7,560 bases of DNA from a bacterium (lineage in GTDB: Bacteria; JACRDZ01; JAJRWM01): the NCBI GenBank assembly GCA_024276815.1, contig JAJRWM010000192.1, positions 1 to 7,560 on the forward strand, read 5' to 3'. The translations under genes were made by a program, and so were the position numbers. The notes beneath the pieces were generated by a model that was not told where the DNA came from, did not search any database, and saw only the letters and a program-made list of their open reading frames with translations. This document shows, piece by piece, positions 1 through 5,539 of this stretch; within the stretch, counting starts at the first letter, position 1, and the number at the start of each line of letters is the position of its first letter.

Positions 1-126
1 ATTTTACACCCGAAAACCAGGGGCTTGATTCGCTCCGGGATCGTTTTGGCTCCAATTCCCCGGCTGGCCTTATCGGTTGGGAATCTCCTCCCGGCAAAAA
101 AATACCCGTACTTTGTCTGATACCTG
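1..126. other. No supportable gene; left-edge sequence
   Basis: Short open frames cross the left edge. One on the + strand ends at a TGA at 118-120, another runs to 234-236 inside the next gene, and the minus strand is also partly open. None gives a recognisable protein, and the window cuts off whatever lies upstream. No clear ribosome binding site or promoter is visible before the gene starting at 127. The + strand frame ending at 120 could be the C-terminus of an upstream gene, six bases before the next ATG, but this cannot be decided here. Confidence 0.4.
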
Positions 127-1131
127 ATGTTATCCGACAAAGAAATTATCATGATCCATGGCCTGGCTTCCAAACCGCCGGAGAGAGTTTTACACGAATT
201 ATGGGCCAACTGCGTCCTGGAGAATCTCAAGCTTGAGCGTCCTGATTTTCTGGACGGTCTTGATAAACGCGAATTAAAAAGTGTTTTCAGGTCGGCCTAC
301 TGGGCCAACGCGGTGCCAAGCCATATTGAGGATGGCCCGGAATATATCGCCAGATTAAATGCCGGGATTGGCGACCTTTTAGAAATCCGCAAGAAAAAGA
401 AAGACGGCTACCACGTTGGGGGATACGATAAATTCAGGGTGTTTTTCAAGAATAAGGGACTGGACGTCGTCGATATTCTTGGTTCGGCTTTATCTATCAA
501 GGATAAAGTGGCTAAGGCCATGCTGGAAGAAGTTCGTCTTTATGCCGGCGACCAGTACATCGCTGACAAGATGAGGCTTAGGTTGGAATCTGAGTTGAGG
601 AATGCCTGGGATAACAGCCAAAGAATAGCGATTATCTCACACAGCATGGGTACCTTTATCGCTTATGATGTCCTGTGGCGTTTTTCTCACCGTAGCGAGC
701 CGGAATATTTTGAGTATCGCGAGAAAAAGGTTGACCTTTTTGTGACTATGGGTAGCCCGTTAGGTGATTCAGCTATTCAAAACATGTTGTTCGCCAGGCG
801 TTATCGAAAGGATGATTACCGGCGTTACCCTCGCAATATACTACGTTGGCATAATTATTCCTGCCTGGGCGATATTGTCGCTCACGATAGCACGCTGGGC
901 GATGATTTCCATCGGAAAATGATAGAGCTGAGATTAATCGAGAGGGTTAATGCCAGGGACTACATAGGACTATACAATCCCTACCTCACAACCAAGGGAA
1001 CCAGAAATCCGCATAAATCATACGGGTATTTAGTCCAGCCGAAGCTGGCCAAGTGGCTGGCGGAATTTTTACGGGATAAGATGCAGGGCTGCCAACGGGA
1101 ATCTGGTGGATTCCCGCGGACGCGGGAATGA
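127..1131 (+). CDS. Alpha/beta-hydrolase (lipase/esterase-like), 334 aa
   Basis: A probable cytoplasmic serine hydrolase of the alpha/beta fold; the substrate is unknown. The first strand and oxyanion loop read IIMIHGLASKPP (residues 7-18). The nucleophile elbow is ISHSMGT around Ser173, where the first Gly of the usual GxSxG is replaced by Ser. A TMGSPLG stretch follows at 208-214. Asp249 (in LGDIVAHD) and His296 (in NPHKSYGYL) sit where the acid and histidine of the triad are expected in PGAP1/lipase-like hydrolases; these two are inferred from position. Residues 31-160 form a large charged, mostly helical insertion that could be a lid or partner-binding domain. There is no signal peptide or membrane segment. 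The ATG at 127 is chosen because it places the HG loop close to the N-terminus, but it lacks a good ribosome binding site. The last residues come from an inverted repeat that supplies the stop codon. It is 123 bp from arsR and probably unrelated to it. Confidence 0.8.
   Translation: MLSDKEIIMIHGLASKPPERVLHELWANCVLENLKLERPDFLDGLDKRELKSVFRSAYWANAVPSHIEDGPEYIARLNAGIGDLLEIRKKKKDGYHVGGYDKFRVFFKNKGLDVVDILGSALSIKDKVAKAMLEEVRLYAGDQYIADKMRLRLESELRNAWDNSQRIAIISHSMGTFIAYDVLWRFSHRSEPEYFEYREKKVDLFVTMGSPLGDSAIQNMLFARRYRKDDYRRYPRNILRWHNYSCLGDIVAHDSTLGDDFHRKMIELRLIERVNARDYIGLYNPYLTTKGTRNPHKSYGYLVQPKLAKWLAEFLRDKMQGCQRESGGFPRTRE
1110..1129. repeat. Perfect 9-bp-arm inverted repeat overlapping a stop codon
   Basis: ATTCCCGCG and CGCGGGAAT flank a two-base centre (GA). 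The preceding tggtgg and following gac resemble the short dispersed GGATTCCCGC...GCGGGAATGAC repeats seen in many bacterial genomes; this comparison is from memory. The element provides the final codons (GFPRTRE) and the TGA stop of the hydrolase gene. There is no U-tract directly after it, so it is not a classical terminator, although a hairpin here could protect the mRNA 3' end. Confidence 0.65.
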
Positions 1132-1184
1132 CACTACCGGTTTCCCCACTTCACTGACGCGTTACCGGGTCTTGCTTTTTTTTC

Positions 1185-1213
1185 TTGACACACGGTTTTT
1201 TTCAGGCTATATT
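1185..1213 (+). promoter_or_regulatory. Sigma-70-type promoter of arsR
   Basis: A perfect TTGACA at 1185-1190, a 17-bp spacer and TATATT at 1208-1213 give a near-consensus promoter. Transcription should begin near 1220, leaving a leader of about 35 bases before the arsR ATG at 1255. The -10 box lies inside the first GCTATAT copy, so a bound repressor would block polymerase. Confidence 0.85.
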
Positions 1214-1239
1214 TAAATAGCTGTTAGGCTATATAGTTT
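1206..1239. promoter_or_regulatory. Probable ArsR operator (two half-site clusters)
   Basis: GCTAT (1206-1210) and ATAGC (1217-1221) form an inverted repeat around ATTTAA, covering the -10 box. A second copy, GCTATATAGTTT (1228-1239), lies 22 bp downstream, about two helical turns, and contains the 8-bp palindrome CTATATAG. The same 12 bases occur inverted at 1606-1617. AT-rich interrupted palindromes at the promoter are usual for ArsR/SmtB repressors. Confidence 0.7.
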
Positions 1240-1254
1240 CGAGGCGATGATACG

Positions 1255-1593
1255 ATGGAAACTTTGACGATGGTTCTAAAGGCGCTGGCCGATCGGAACA
1301 GGTTGCGGATTATCAAGCTCCTGGAGAAAAAAAACATGTGTGTTTGCGAACTGGCTTTTGTCCTGGGAATTACCCAGCCCAGCGTCTCGCGGCATCTCAA
1401 AAAGCTGGAGACCGCCGGCCTGATCGAAGGCGAGCAGGAAAGTTTCTGGACCAATTACTCTCTAAAAAAAGGGAATACTTACACCGGGGGCTTGCTGAAT
1501 AACCTGGGCGGGTGGCTTAATGACGACGCTGTCACCATCTCCGACCTAAAGAAAGCCGCTCAGGCCGACCGCAGGAAATTATGCAATAAGTAA
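1255..1593 (+). CDS. arsR: ArsR/SmtB-family arsenic-responsive repressor, 112 aa
   Basis: A metalloregulatory repressor expected to bind as a dimer to its operator and to release it on binding trivalent arsenic or antimony. The winged helix-turn-helix spans roughly residues 5-75. ALADRNRLRIIKLLE (10-24) is the typical N-terminal helix, ELAFVLGITQPSVSRHLKKL (32-51) contains the recognition helix, and the wing follows. MCVCEL (28-33) matches the alpha3 metal site of R773-type ArsR (ELCVCDL), giving Cys29 and Cys31. The third Cys found in that family next to this motif is absent here (Ala34), while Cys110 lies at the C-terminus. The length is normal. A GAGG at 1241-1244 is placed ten bases ahead of the ATG. 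It leads the arsenic island, and its own promoter carries the probable operator, so autorepression is likely. Confidence 0.93.
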   Translation: METLTMVLKALADRNRLRIIKLLEKKNMCVCELAFVLGITQPSVSRHLKKLETAGLIEGEQESFWTNYSLKKGNTYTGGLLNNLGGWLNDDAVTISDLKKAAQADRRKLCNK

Positions 1594-1605
1594 ATTTTTT
1601 TGAAT

Positions 1606-1630
1606 AAACTATATAGCTAAATCGCTATAT
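1606..1630. promoter_or_regulatory. Second probable ArsR operator between arsR and the small Cys protein
   Basis: ATATAGC (1611-1617) and GCTATAT (1624-1630) form a perfect 7-bp inverted repeat around TAAATC. AAACTATATAGC at 1606-1617 is the exact reverse complement of 12 bases at 1228-1239 in the arsR operator. The site lies in the 53-base gap downstream of arsR and just before the AAGGAGG of the next gene. A weak TTGAAT at 1600-1605 upstream does not make a convincing promoter with normal spacing, so whether this is a separate repressed promoter or a roadblock to readthrough is open. Confidence 0.65.
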
Positions 1631-1646
1631 GAAAAGGAGGTTTAAG

Positions 1647-1805
1647 ATGGTAGAAGAAAAAAAAGGACCAAGCGCGGGCAAGCTGAAAAAATTTATTTCG
1701 AAGTTGGTTGATAAGCTGGACAGGAAGCTGGAGGAAAAAGCCAAAAACAGTTCCTGCGGCTGTTCAGGCGGTGATAAGGACGGAGGTTCATCATGTTGCA
1801 GTTAA
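1647..1805 (+). CDS. Small Cys-rich putative metal-binding protein, 52 aa
   Basis: A short gene with an excellent ribosome binding site (AAGGAGG, 1634-1640) six bases before its ATG. Residues 1-34 are strongly charged and likely form an amphipathic helix ([20 protein letters not shown]). The tail is Gly/Ser-rich with four cysteines: CGC at 37-39 and CC at 50-51. The stop codon overlaps the start of the permease gene by 13 bases, so the two are probably translationally coupled. No known domain is recognised with certainty. Short helix-plus-Cys-tail proteins do occur beside DUF318/ArsP-type permeases. The pattern suggests a cytoplasmic thiol ligand or metallochaperone handing soft metal or As(III) to the permease, which is inference. 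The good ribosome binding site, the coupling, and its place right after an operator argue that it is a real gene. Confidence 0.75.
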   Translation: MVEEKKGPSAGKLKKFISKLVDKLDRKLEEKAKNSSCGCSGGDKDGGSSCCS

Positions 1806-2749
1806 CAGTTGACTGGCTGGTATTCTCGGTTTTGCGGCTTGAGCCAACTTCGAAGACAGCGGGGACGCTGAATTTTTTCCTTTATGATTCCGTGAAGATC
1901 ATGTTGCTGCTTTTCGTGATGATCGCTTTTATTGGTTTTTTACGAACCTTCCTGCCTCGACACAAAATAAGGCGGTGGCTGTCCGGGAAAAAAGCGACGG
2001 GCAATTTTTTCGCCGCGCTGTTTGGAGCGATCACGCCCTTTTGCTCCTGCTCCTCGATTCCCATATTTTTGAGCTTTCTGGAAGCCGGCGTTCCCTTGGG
2101 AGTAACCTTCTCCTTCCTGATAACCTCGCCTTTGATTAACGAGTACCTGGTGGTTATCATGCTGGGCTTTTTTGGTTGGCGCATCACCGCTTTGTATGTT
2201 TTGAGCGGAATCCTTATCGGCGTGCTGTCGGGACTGGTCCTGGGCAGGATGAATCTGGAAGACAACCTGGTCAAGGATCTGGTCGCGGCACAATCGGATC
2301 TGGATGAGGAGGTTGGCTATGGAAGATTCAAAGACCGGCTAGCTTTCGGTTTGGGAGAAGCTGTCTCCATTGTTAAAAAGTTATGGCTCTGGATTCTGGT
2401 CGGTGTCGGCATCGGGGCGTTAATTCATAATTACGTTCCCCAGGAAGCGATTCAGGCAATGCTGGCCAGGGTGGGAATTTTCTCCGTGCCCATCGCCGTT
2501 GTGCTGGGAGTGCCGATGTATGGTAGCTGCGCCGCCATTGTCCCTATTGCCGTGGTCCTGTTCCAGAAAGGAATTCCCTTAGGCACGGCTTTGGCTTTCA
2601 TGATGGCGATTGCCGCCCTGAGCCTGCCGGAAGCGATTATGTTACGCAGAGCGATGAAGCTGAAACTGATAGCCGTCTTCTTCAGCGTGACCACCGTGGC
2701 GATTATTTTTACCGGCTATTTGTTTAATGTGTTGCAGCTAAATATATAG
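1793..2749 (+). CDS. ArsP/DUF318-family permease, 318 aa
   Basis: An integral inner-membrane permease of the DUF318 family, which includes ArsP, an exporter of trivalent organoarsenicals such as methylarsenite, and related Cu/Zn efflux permeases. Hydrophobic segments lie at about residues 30-52, 70-95, 100-128, 130-150, 195-213, 230-257, 262-285 and 291-312. The signature [10 protein letters not shown] (81-90) carries Cys84 and Cys86. The second half has the matching [18 protein letters not shown] (239-256), with Cys246, reflecting the internal duplication of the family. A charged cytoplasmic loop covers about 153-185. GGAGG at 1782-1786 precedes the ATG. The gene follows arsR and the Cys-tail protein, favouring an arsenical or other soft metal as substrate. 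Sequence alone does not separate methylarsenite export from Cu/Zn export, so no symbol is assigned. Confidence 0.85.
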   Translation: MLQLTVDWLVFSVLRLEPTSKTAGTLNFFLYDSVKIMLLLFVMIAFIGFLRTFLPRHKIRRWLSGKKATGNFFAALFGAITPFCSCSSIPIFLSFLEAGVPLGVTFSFLITSPLINEYLVVIMLGFFGWRITALYVLSGILIGVLSGLVLGRMNLEDNLVKDLVAAQSDLDEEVGYGRFKDRLAFGLGEAVSIVKKLWLWILVGVGIGALIHNYVPQEAIQAMLARVGIFSVPIAVVLGVPMYGSCAAIVPIAVVLFQKGIPLGTALAFMMAIAALSLPEAIMLRRAMKLKLIAVFFSVTTVAIIFTGYLFNVLQLNI

Positions 2750-2750
2750 C
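2737..2750. promoter_or_regulatory. Third probable ArsR operator at the permease stop codon
   Basis: GCTA (2737-2740) and TAGC (2747-2750) are inverted around AATATA, and the 7-mer ATATAGC occupies 2744-2750. Read on the minus strand it is GCTATATATTTAGC, close to GCTATATTTAAATAGC over the arsR promoter. It overlaps the permease TAG stop and lies just upstream of a TATAAT box, where it could control the downstream genes. Confidence 0.5.
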
Positions 2751-2778
2751 GGTTATTTTGGTTAATAAGTACTATAAT
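2750..2778 (+). promoter_or_regulatory. Possible internal promoter for zinc-ribbon/TauE/acr3/arsC
   Basis: A perfect TATAAT stands at 2773-2778, in the 55-base gap before the zinc-ribbon gene. The hexamer 17 bp upstream (CGGTTA, 2750-2755) is a poor -35, and there is no extended -10 TG. The support is the exact -10 box and the adjoining operator-like repeat at 2737-2750. Confidence 0.45.
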
Positions 2779-2804
2779 TAGGCCGACAACCAAGGAGATT
2801 AACG

Positions 2805-2969
2805 ATGAAAACAGTGGTGGAAGCAAAGGATTATCTGGAATCGGGCCTGAAACCTCCGCATACTTTCGCTGGTTTCGTGTGCGAACAATGCGGCGAGATG
2901 ACGGTATCGCAATACGGCAGGACAGGCCAGAACGGCAAAAAAATCTGTCAGGACTGTGCTGGCTACTGA
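2805..2969 (+). CDS. Small four-Cys zinc-ribbon protein, FmdE C-terminus-like, 54 aa
   Basis: A small protein with an AAGGAG ribosome binding site (2792-2797), seven bases ahead of its ATG. CEQCGEM (26-32) and CQDC (48-51) form a C-x2-C...C-x2-C site (Cys26, 29, 48, 51) typical of a treble-clef or zinc ribbon. The stretch CEQCGEMTVSQYGR is very like the C-terminal zinc finger of FmdE-family proteins (formylmethanofuran dehydrogenase subunit E-like), but the catalytic-like N-terminal FmdE domain is missing. It may be a stand-alone finger or a remnant. Its TGA overlaps the ATG of the TauE-like gene by one base, so translation of the two is probably coupled. A role in sensing or carrying metal or arsenic beside the transporter is plausible but unproven. 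Confidence 0.78.
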   Translation: MKTVVEAKDYLESGLKPPHTFAGFVCEQCGEMTVSQYGRTGQNGKKICQDCAGY

Positions 2970-3760
2970 TGAACCTGCCTCTGTTAGCGGCGATATTTTT
3001 TGCGATATCGTCCGTTGTCTCAATGATCGGGATGGGCGGCGGCACTCTGTACGTGCCCATCCTGCTTTTCGCCGGATTCACTATCAAGCAGGCGCCGGCC
3101 ATCAGCCTGATCCTGATCCTGGGGACCTCCTCAGCGGCTTTGTTCACTTTCTGGCGCAGCCGGAAAGTTGACTGGAAGCTGGCTTTAGTCATCGACCCGC
3201 CGACTGACGTGATGGCTTTTGCCGGCGGTTACTTCAGCGCCTTGATACCGGAGGCGATTCTCAAATTAACCCTGATCTGTATCTTGATGATTGCCGGGGC
3301 CCTGATGTTGAAAAAGAGAGCAAAGCCGCTGGTTCAGACGGCGGGAAAGAACCGCTCCTGGTATTGGCATCGTGATTTTGACGGTATCAAGTACGCTGTT
3401 AACCTGCCTCTGGTATTGACGGCGACCGCGCTAACAGGTGTTTTATCAGGAATGCTGGGCATCAGCGGAGGAATAATCAAACTGCCGATCATGGTGCTTT
3501 TATGCGGAGTACCGATGGATATCGCCGTGGCCACCTCAACAGTGATGGTCGCGGCTACCGCGCTTTCAGGGCTGGCGGGACATGTTGTCAACGGGCAGGT
3601 TTTGTGGTCTAACGGCCTGGCGCTGGCGGCCGCCGCCGTTTTGGGCGGACTGTTAGGCAGTAATATTTCGCTAAAAACAGATAAAGCAAAACTGAAGAGA
3701 TGGTTTGGGATAGTTGTCTGGCTAATTGCCCTTCGGCTGTTGATTGAATTAATTGTCTGA
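2969..3760 (+). CDS. TauE/SafE-family sulfite exporter-like transporter, 263 aa
   Basis: An inner-membrane carrier of the TauE/SafE family, whose members move sulfite, sulfoacetate and related organosulfur anions. Two homologous halves each carry the family motif: [13 protein letters not shown] (20-32) and [12 protein letters not shown] (164-175). Hydrophobic segments lie near 3-20, 25-60, 72-92, 98-113, 146-163, 169-180, 187-202, 213-231 and 246-263, with a basic cytoplasmic loop at about 115-140. The length is normal. The ATG at 2969 is chosen because it overlaps the stop of the zinc-ribbon gene (TGATG) and starts the protein directly at the first membrane helix. A longer in-frame start at 2879 would add about 30 charged residues and run through the zinc-ribbon gene. 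Its place in the arsenic island suggests export of a sulfur-containing arsenic species or of sulfite, which is inference. Confidence 0.87.
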   Translation: MNLPLLAAIFFAISSVVSMIGMGGGTLYVPILLFAGFTIKQAPAISLILILGTSSAALFTFWRSRKVDWKLALVIDPPTDVMAFAGGYFSALIPEAILKLTLICILMIAGALMLKKRAKPLVQTAGKNRSWYWHRDFDGIKYAVNLPLVLTATALTGVLSGMLGISGGIIKLPIMVLLCGVPMDIAVATSTVMVAATALSGLAGHVVNGQVLWSNGLALAAAAVLGGLLGSNISLKTDKAKLKRWFGIVVWLIALRLLIELIV

Positions 3761-3776
3761 AAAGGAGATGAACCGG

Positions 3777-4850
3777 GTGGTTATCGAAGAAAAAAAATTA
3801 TCAATATTTGAGAGATACCTTACTCTCTGGGTGCTGCTCTGCATAATCGGCGGCATAATCCTGGGCAAGCTGGCCCCCGGCGTTGCCGTCAGGCTGGACG
3901 CCATGTCCATCTACCAGGTGTCGATTCCCATAGCGATCTGTCTTTTCTTCATGATGTATCCTATCATGGTGAAAATCGATTTCGCCGAAGTCGTCCAGGC
4001 TGCCAAGACACCAAAACCGGTCGCCCTGACTCTTTTTATCAACTGGGCGGTCAAACCTTTCACCATGTACCTGATTGCCTCTTTCTTCTTGGGGCATCTG
4101 TTTAAGGGATATTTACCAGGCACGGAAATTATCAAGGGCGGTCAGACCGTGGAGTTGTGGCGCAGCTATGTTTCCGGAGCTATTCTCCTGGGAATCGCTC
4201 CCTGCACCGCCATGGTCTTGATGTGGAGTTACCTGGCTAAGGGCAACGATGGTCTGACCCTGGTCATGGTGGCGATAAACTCGTTAACCATGCTGGTTCT
4301 TTACGCGCCGTTGGGTGGTTTCCTGCTGGGAGTGAACGCCATGCCCATACCCTGGCGGACGATATTGTTTTCCGTGGCGGTTTATGTCGCGCTTCCCTTG
4401 GTCAGCGGCTATCTTTCCCGTAAGTGGCTGATCAAATCCAGGGGACTGGAATGGTTCAACCACGAGTTCCTGCACTTGCTTACCCCCATCAGCATCTCGG
4501 CTTTGCTGGCCACCCTGGTTCTCCTGTTCTCTTTTAAGGGGGAGATTATTTTAAATAATCCGTTTACTATACTGTGGATTGCCATCCCGCTGTTTATCCA
4601 GACAGTTTTCATCTTCACTCTGGGTTACGGGCTGGCCCGTTTACTGAAACTGCCTTACGCTGATGCCGCTCCGGCGGCCATGATCGGGGCTTCCAATCAT
4701 TTTGAGGTCGCGATCGCCACGGCGACCATGCTTTTTGGTCTGTCTTCCGGGGCGGCTCTGGCAACAGTGGTCGGGGTTTTAATCGAGGTGCCGGTAATGC
4801 TCACGCTGGTGAAGTTTTGCCTGAAAACCCAACATCGGTTCGGGAGGTGA
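3777..4850 (+). CDS. acr3: Arsenite efflux permease Acr3, 357 aa
   Basis: An inner-membrane carrier of the BART superfamily that expels arsenite using the proton motive force. About ten hydrophobic segments are visible. Diagnostic stretches are [20 protein letters not shown] (44-63), the conserved INWAVKPF (88-95), [20 protein letters not shown] (137-156) with Cys143, and [13 protein letters not shown] (304-316) with Glu310. Cys143 and Glu310 match the functionally essential Cys138 and Glu305 of Alkaliphilus metalliredigens Acr3, with identical spacing. The GTG at 3777 is preferred because AAGGAG (3762-3767) ends nine bases upstream. An ATG at 3768 directly abuts that site, and a TTG at 3753 overlaps tauE. 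It follows the TauE-like gene by 16 bases and precedes arsC by 5, so all are probably co-transcribed. This is the main detoxifying pump of the island. Confidence 0.95.
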   Translation: MVIEEKKLSIFERYLTLWVLLCIIGGIILGKLAPGVAVRLDAMSIYQVSIPIAICLFFMMYPIMVKIDFAEVVQAAKTPKPVALTLFINWAVKPFTMYLIASFFLGHLFKGYLPGTEIIKGGQTVELWRSYVSGAILLGIAPCTAMVLMWSYLAKGNDGLTLVMVAINSLTMLVLYAPLGGFLLGVNAMPIPWRTILFSVAVYVALPLVSGYLSRKWLIKSRGLEWFNHEFLHLLTPISISALLATLVLLFSFKGEIILNNPFTILWIAIPLFIQTVFIFTLGYGLARLLKLPYADAAPAAMIGASNHFEVAIATATMLFGLSSGAALATVVGVLIEVPVMLTLVKFCLKTQHRFGR

Positions 4851-4855
4851 GCAGC

Positions 4856-5269
4856 ATGAAAAAGAAAGTTTTGTTTCTCTGCACGGGAAATTCCTGCCGT
4901 AGCCAGATGGCGGAAGGGTTTTTGCGACAATTGGGAGGAGACCGTTTTGAGGTTTTCAGCGCCGGTGTGAATCCAACAACGATTAATCCTCTGGCAATCA
5001 AGGTGATGGCTGAAATCGGTCTGGATATTTCCGGGCAATCGGCGAAACCGGTCAGCGAGTTTGTTCAGGATGATCTTAATTACCTGATCACCGTCTGTGA
5101 CAACGCCCGCCAGGCTTGCCCCCTTTTTCCCGGGCAACAGGAAAAGATTCACTGGAACCTGGAAGACCCGGCGGAAGCCAGGGGAACAGAGGAAGAAAAA
5201 CTAAAAGTGTTCCGGGAGACCAGGGACAAGATAGCAAAGCTGGTTGAAGAATGGTTGCTCCCGCGCTAA
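4856..5269 (+). CDS. arsC: Thioredoxin-coupled arsenate reductase ArsC, 137 aa
   Basis: A cytoplasmic arsenate reductase of the low-molecular-weight tyrosine phosphatase fold (S. aureus pI258 type). It converts arsenate to arsenite for export by the neighbouring Acr3. The phosphatase loop CTGNSCRS starts at Cys9 and ends with Arg15 (CX5R). The resolving pair lies in VCDNARQACP as Cys81 and Cys88, and the acid Asp104 sits in EDPAEARG. These four correspond to Cys10, Cys82, Cys89 and Asp105 of the S. aureus enzyme. The full triple-cysteine relay is therefore intact, implying thioredoxin as electron donor rather than glutaredoxin. The length is standard. GGGAGG at 4842-4847 supports the ATG at 4856 over an upstream in-frame ATG at 4817 inside acr3. 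It is the last gene of the island. Confidence 0.95.
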   Translation: MKKKVLFLCTGNSCRSQMAEGFLRQLGGDRFEVFSAGVNPTTINPLAIKVMAEIGLDISGQSAKPVSEFVQDDLNYLITVCDNARQACPLFPGQQEKIHWNLEDPAEARGTEEEKLKVFRETRDKIAKLVEEWLLPR

Positions 5270-5275
5270 AGCGGG
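5260..5275 (+). other. Short GC hairpin at the end of arsC (weak terminator candidate)
   Basis: CCCGC (5260-5264) and GCGGG (5271-5275) can pair around GCTAAA, which contains the arsC stop codon. The only T-run nearby is a short TGTTTT about ten bases later, so intrinsic termination would be poor. No better terminator for the arsenic island is visible. Confidence 0.3.
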
Positions 5276-5489
5276 GTCTCAGAGTGTTTTACGATCAAAG
5301 GGCAGGTAGGTTTGACCGCGAGGTAAGTGAAAGTTTTTGCAGAGGGTTGTTGCAGGGGGCGGTTTTTGCCTGTTTACCGACGGGCTGTTTTGTCGCGAAG
5401 TCTGAAAAAGCCCCGCGCGCTGGTTTCGTTTTTGATTTTTAATGCCTTAATTAGAGCTTGCGATTGCCCTGGTAACTTAAACCTTTTTC
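5270..5489. other. Non-coding spacer with inverted repeats
   Basis: No open frame here has a ribosome binding site or a recognisable product. The adjacent words CGCGA (5317-5321) and GGTAA (5322-5326) have their complements TTACC at 5374-5378 and TCGCG at 5393-5397, so nested stems could form, with an unpaired 14-base stretch on the 3' side. G-rich runs lie between (5342-5362). It does not match a riboswitch class or tRNA that I recognise. It may be a structured 3' or 5' RNA segment or simply degraded sequence. Confidence 0.35.
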
Positions 5490-5519
5490 TTGTCCGGGAA
5501 AACGCTGGGATGTTAGAAT
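5490..5519 (+). promoter_or_regulatory. Extended -10 promoter for the DUF362 unit
   Basis: TTGTCC (5490-5495) and TAGAAT (5514-5519) are separated by 18 bp. A TG one base before the -10 (5511-5512) makes it an extended -10 element. Transcription would start near 5526, leaving a very short leader before the AAGGAG at 5529-5534. No GCTATAT-type operator is seen here, so this unit is probably not under ArsR control. Confidence 0.6.
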
Positions 5520-5539
5520 GGACAGGATAAGGAGCGGAT

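Noticed and set aside
1132-1184. Terminator before arsR suggested by the T-run at 1176-1183
   Set aside because: The upstream bases do not form a stable stem next to the T-run; only three-pair stems were found.
2879-2968. Upstream in-frame start extending the TauE-like protein by 30 residues
   Set aside because: The extension is charged (MRTMRRDDGIAIRQDR...), overlaps the zinc-ribbon gene, and lacks a ribosome binding site. The coupled ATG at 2969 fits the family N-terminus.
2716-3192. 158-residue open frame on the minus strand across the zinc-ribbon and TauE-like genes
   Set aside because: It is antisense to two genes with ribosome binding sites and family motifs, it has no recognisable domain, and it looks like a codon-bias shadow.
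3753-3776. TTG at 3753 or ATG at 3768 as the acr3 start
   Set aside because: The ribosome binding site AAGGAG (3762-3767) lies downstream of the first and directly abuts the second. GTG at 3777 has normal nine-base spacing.
4697-5152. 151-residue open frame on the minus strand over acr3 and arsC
   Set aside because: It covers well-recognised acr3 and arsC coding sequence on the other strand and shows no motifs.
5260-5290. Rho-independent terminator after arsC
   Set aside because: There is a five-pair stem but no adjacent T-run, so it is listed only as a weak hairpin.
5251-5442. 63-residue open frame at the end of arsC
   Set aside because: It begins inside arsC, has no ribosome binding site and no recognisable features; the composition is not protein-like.
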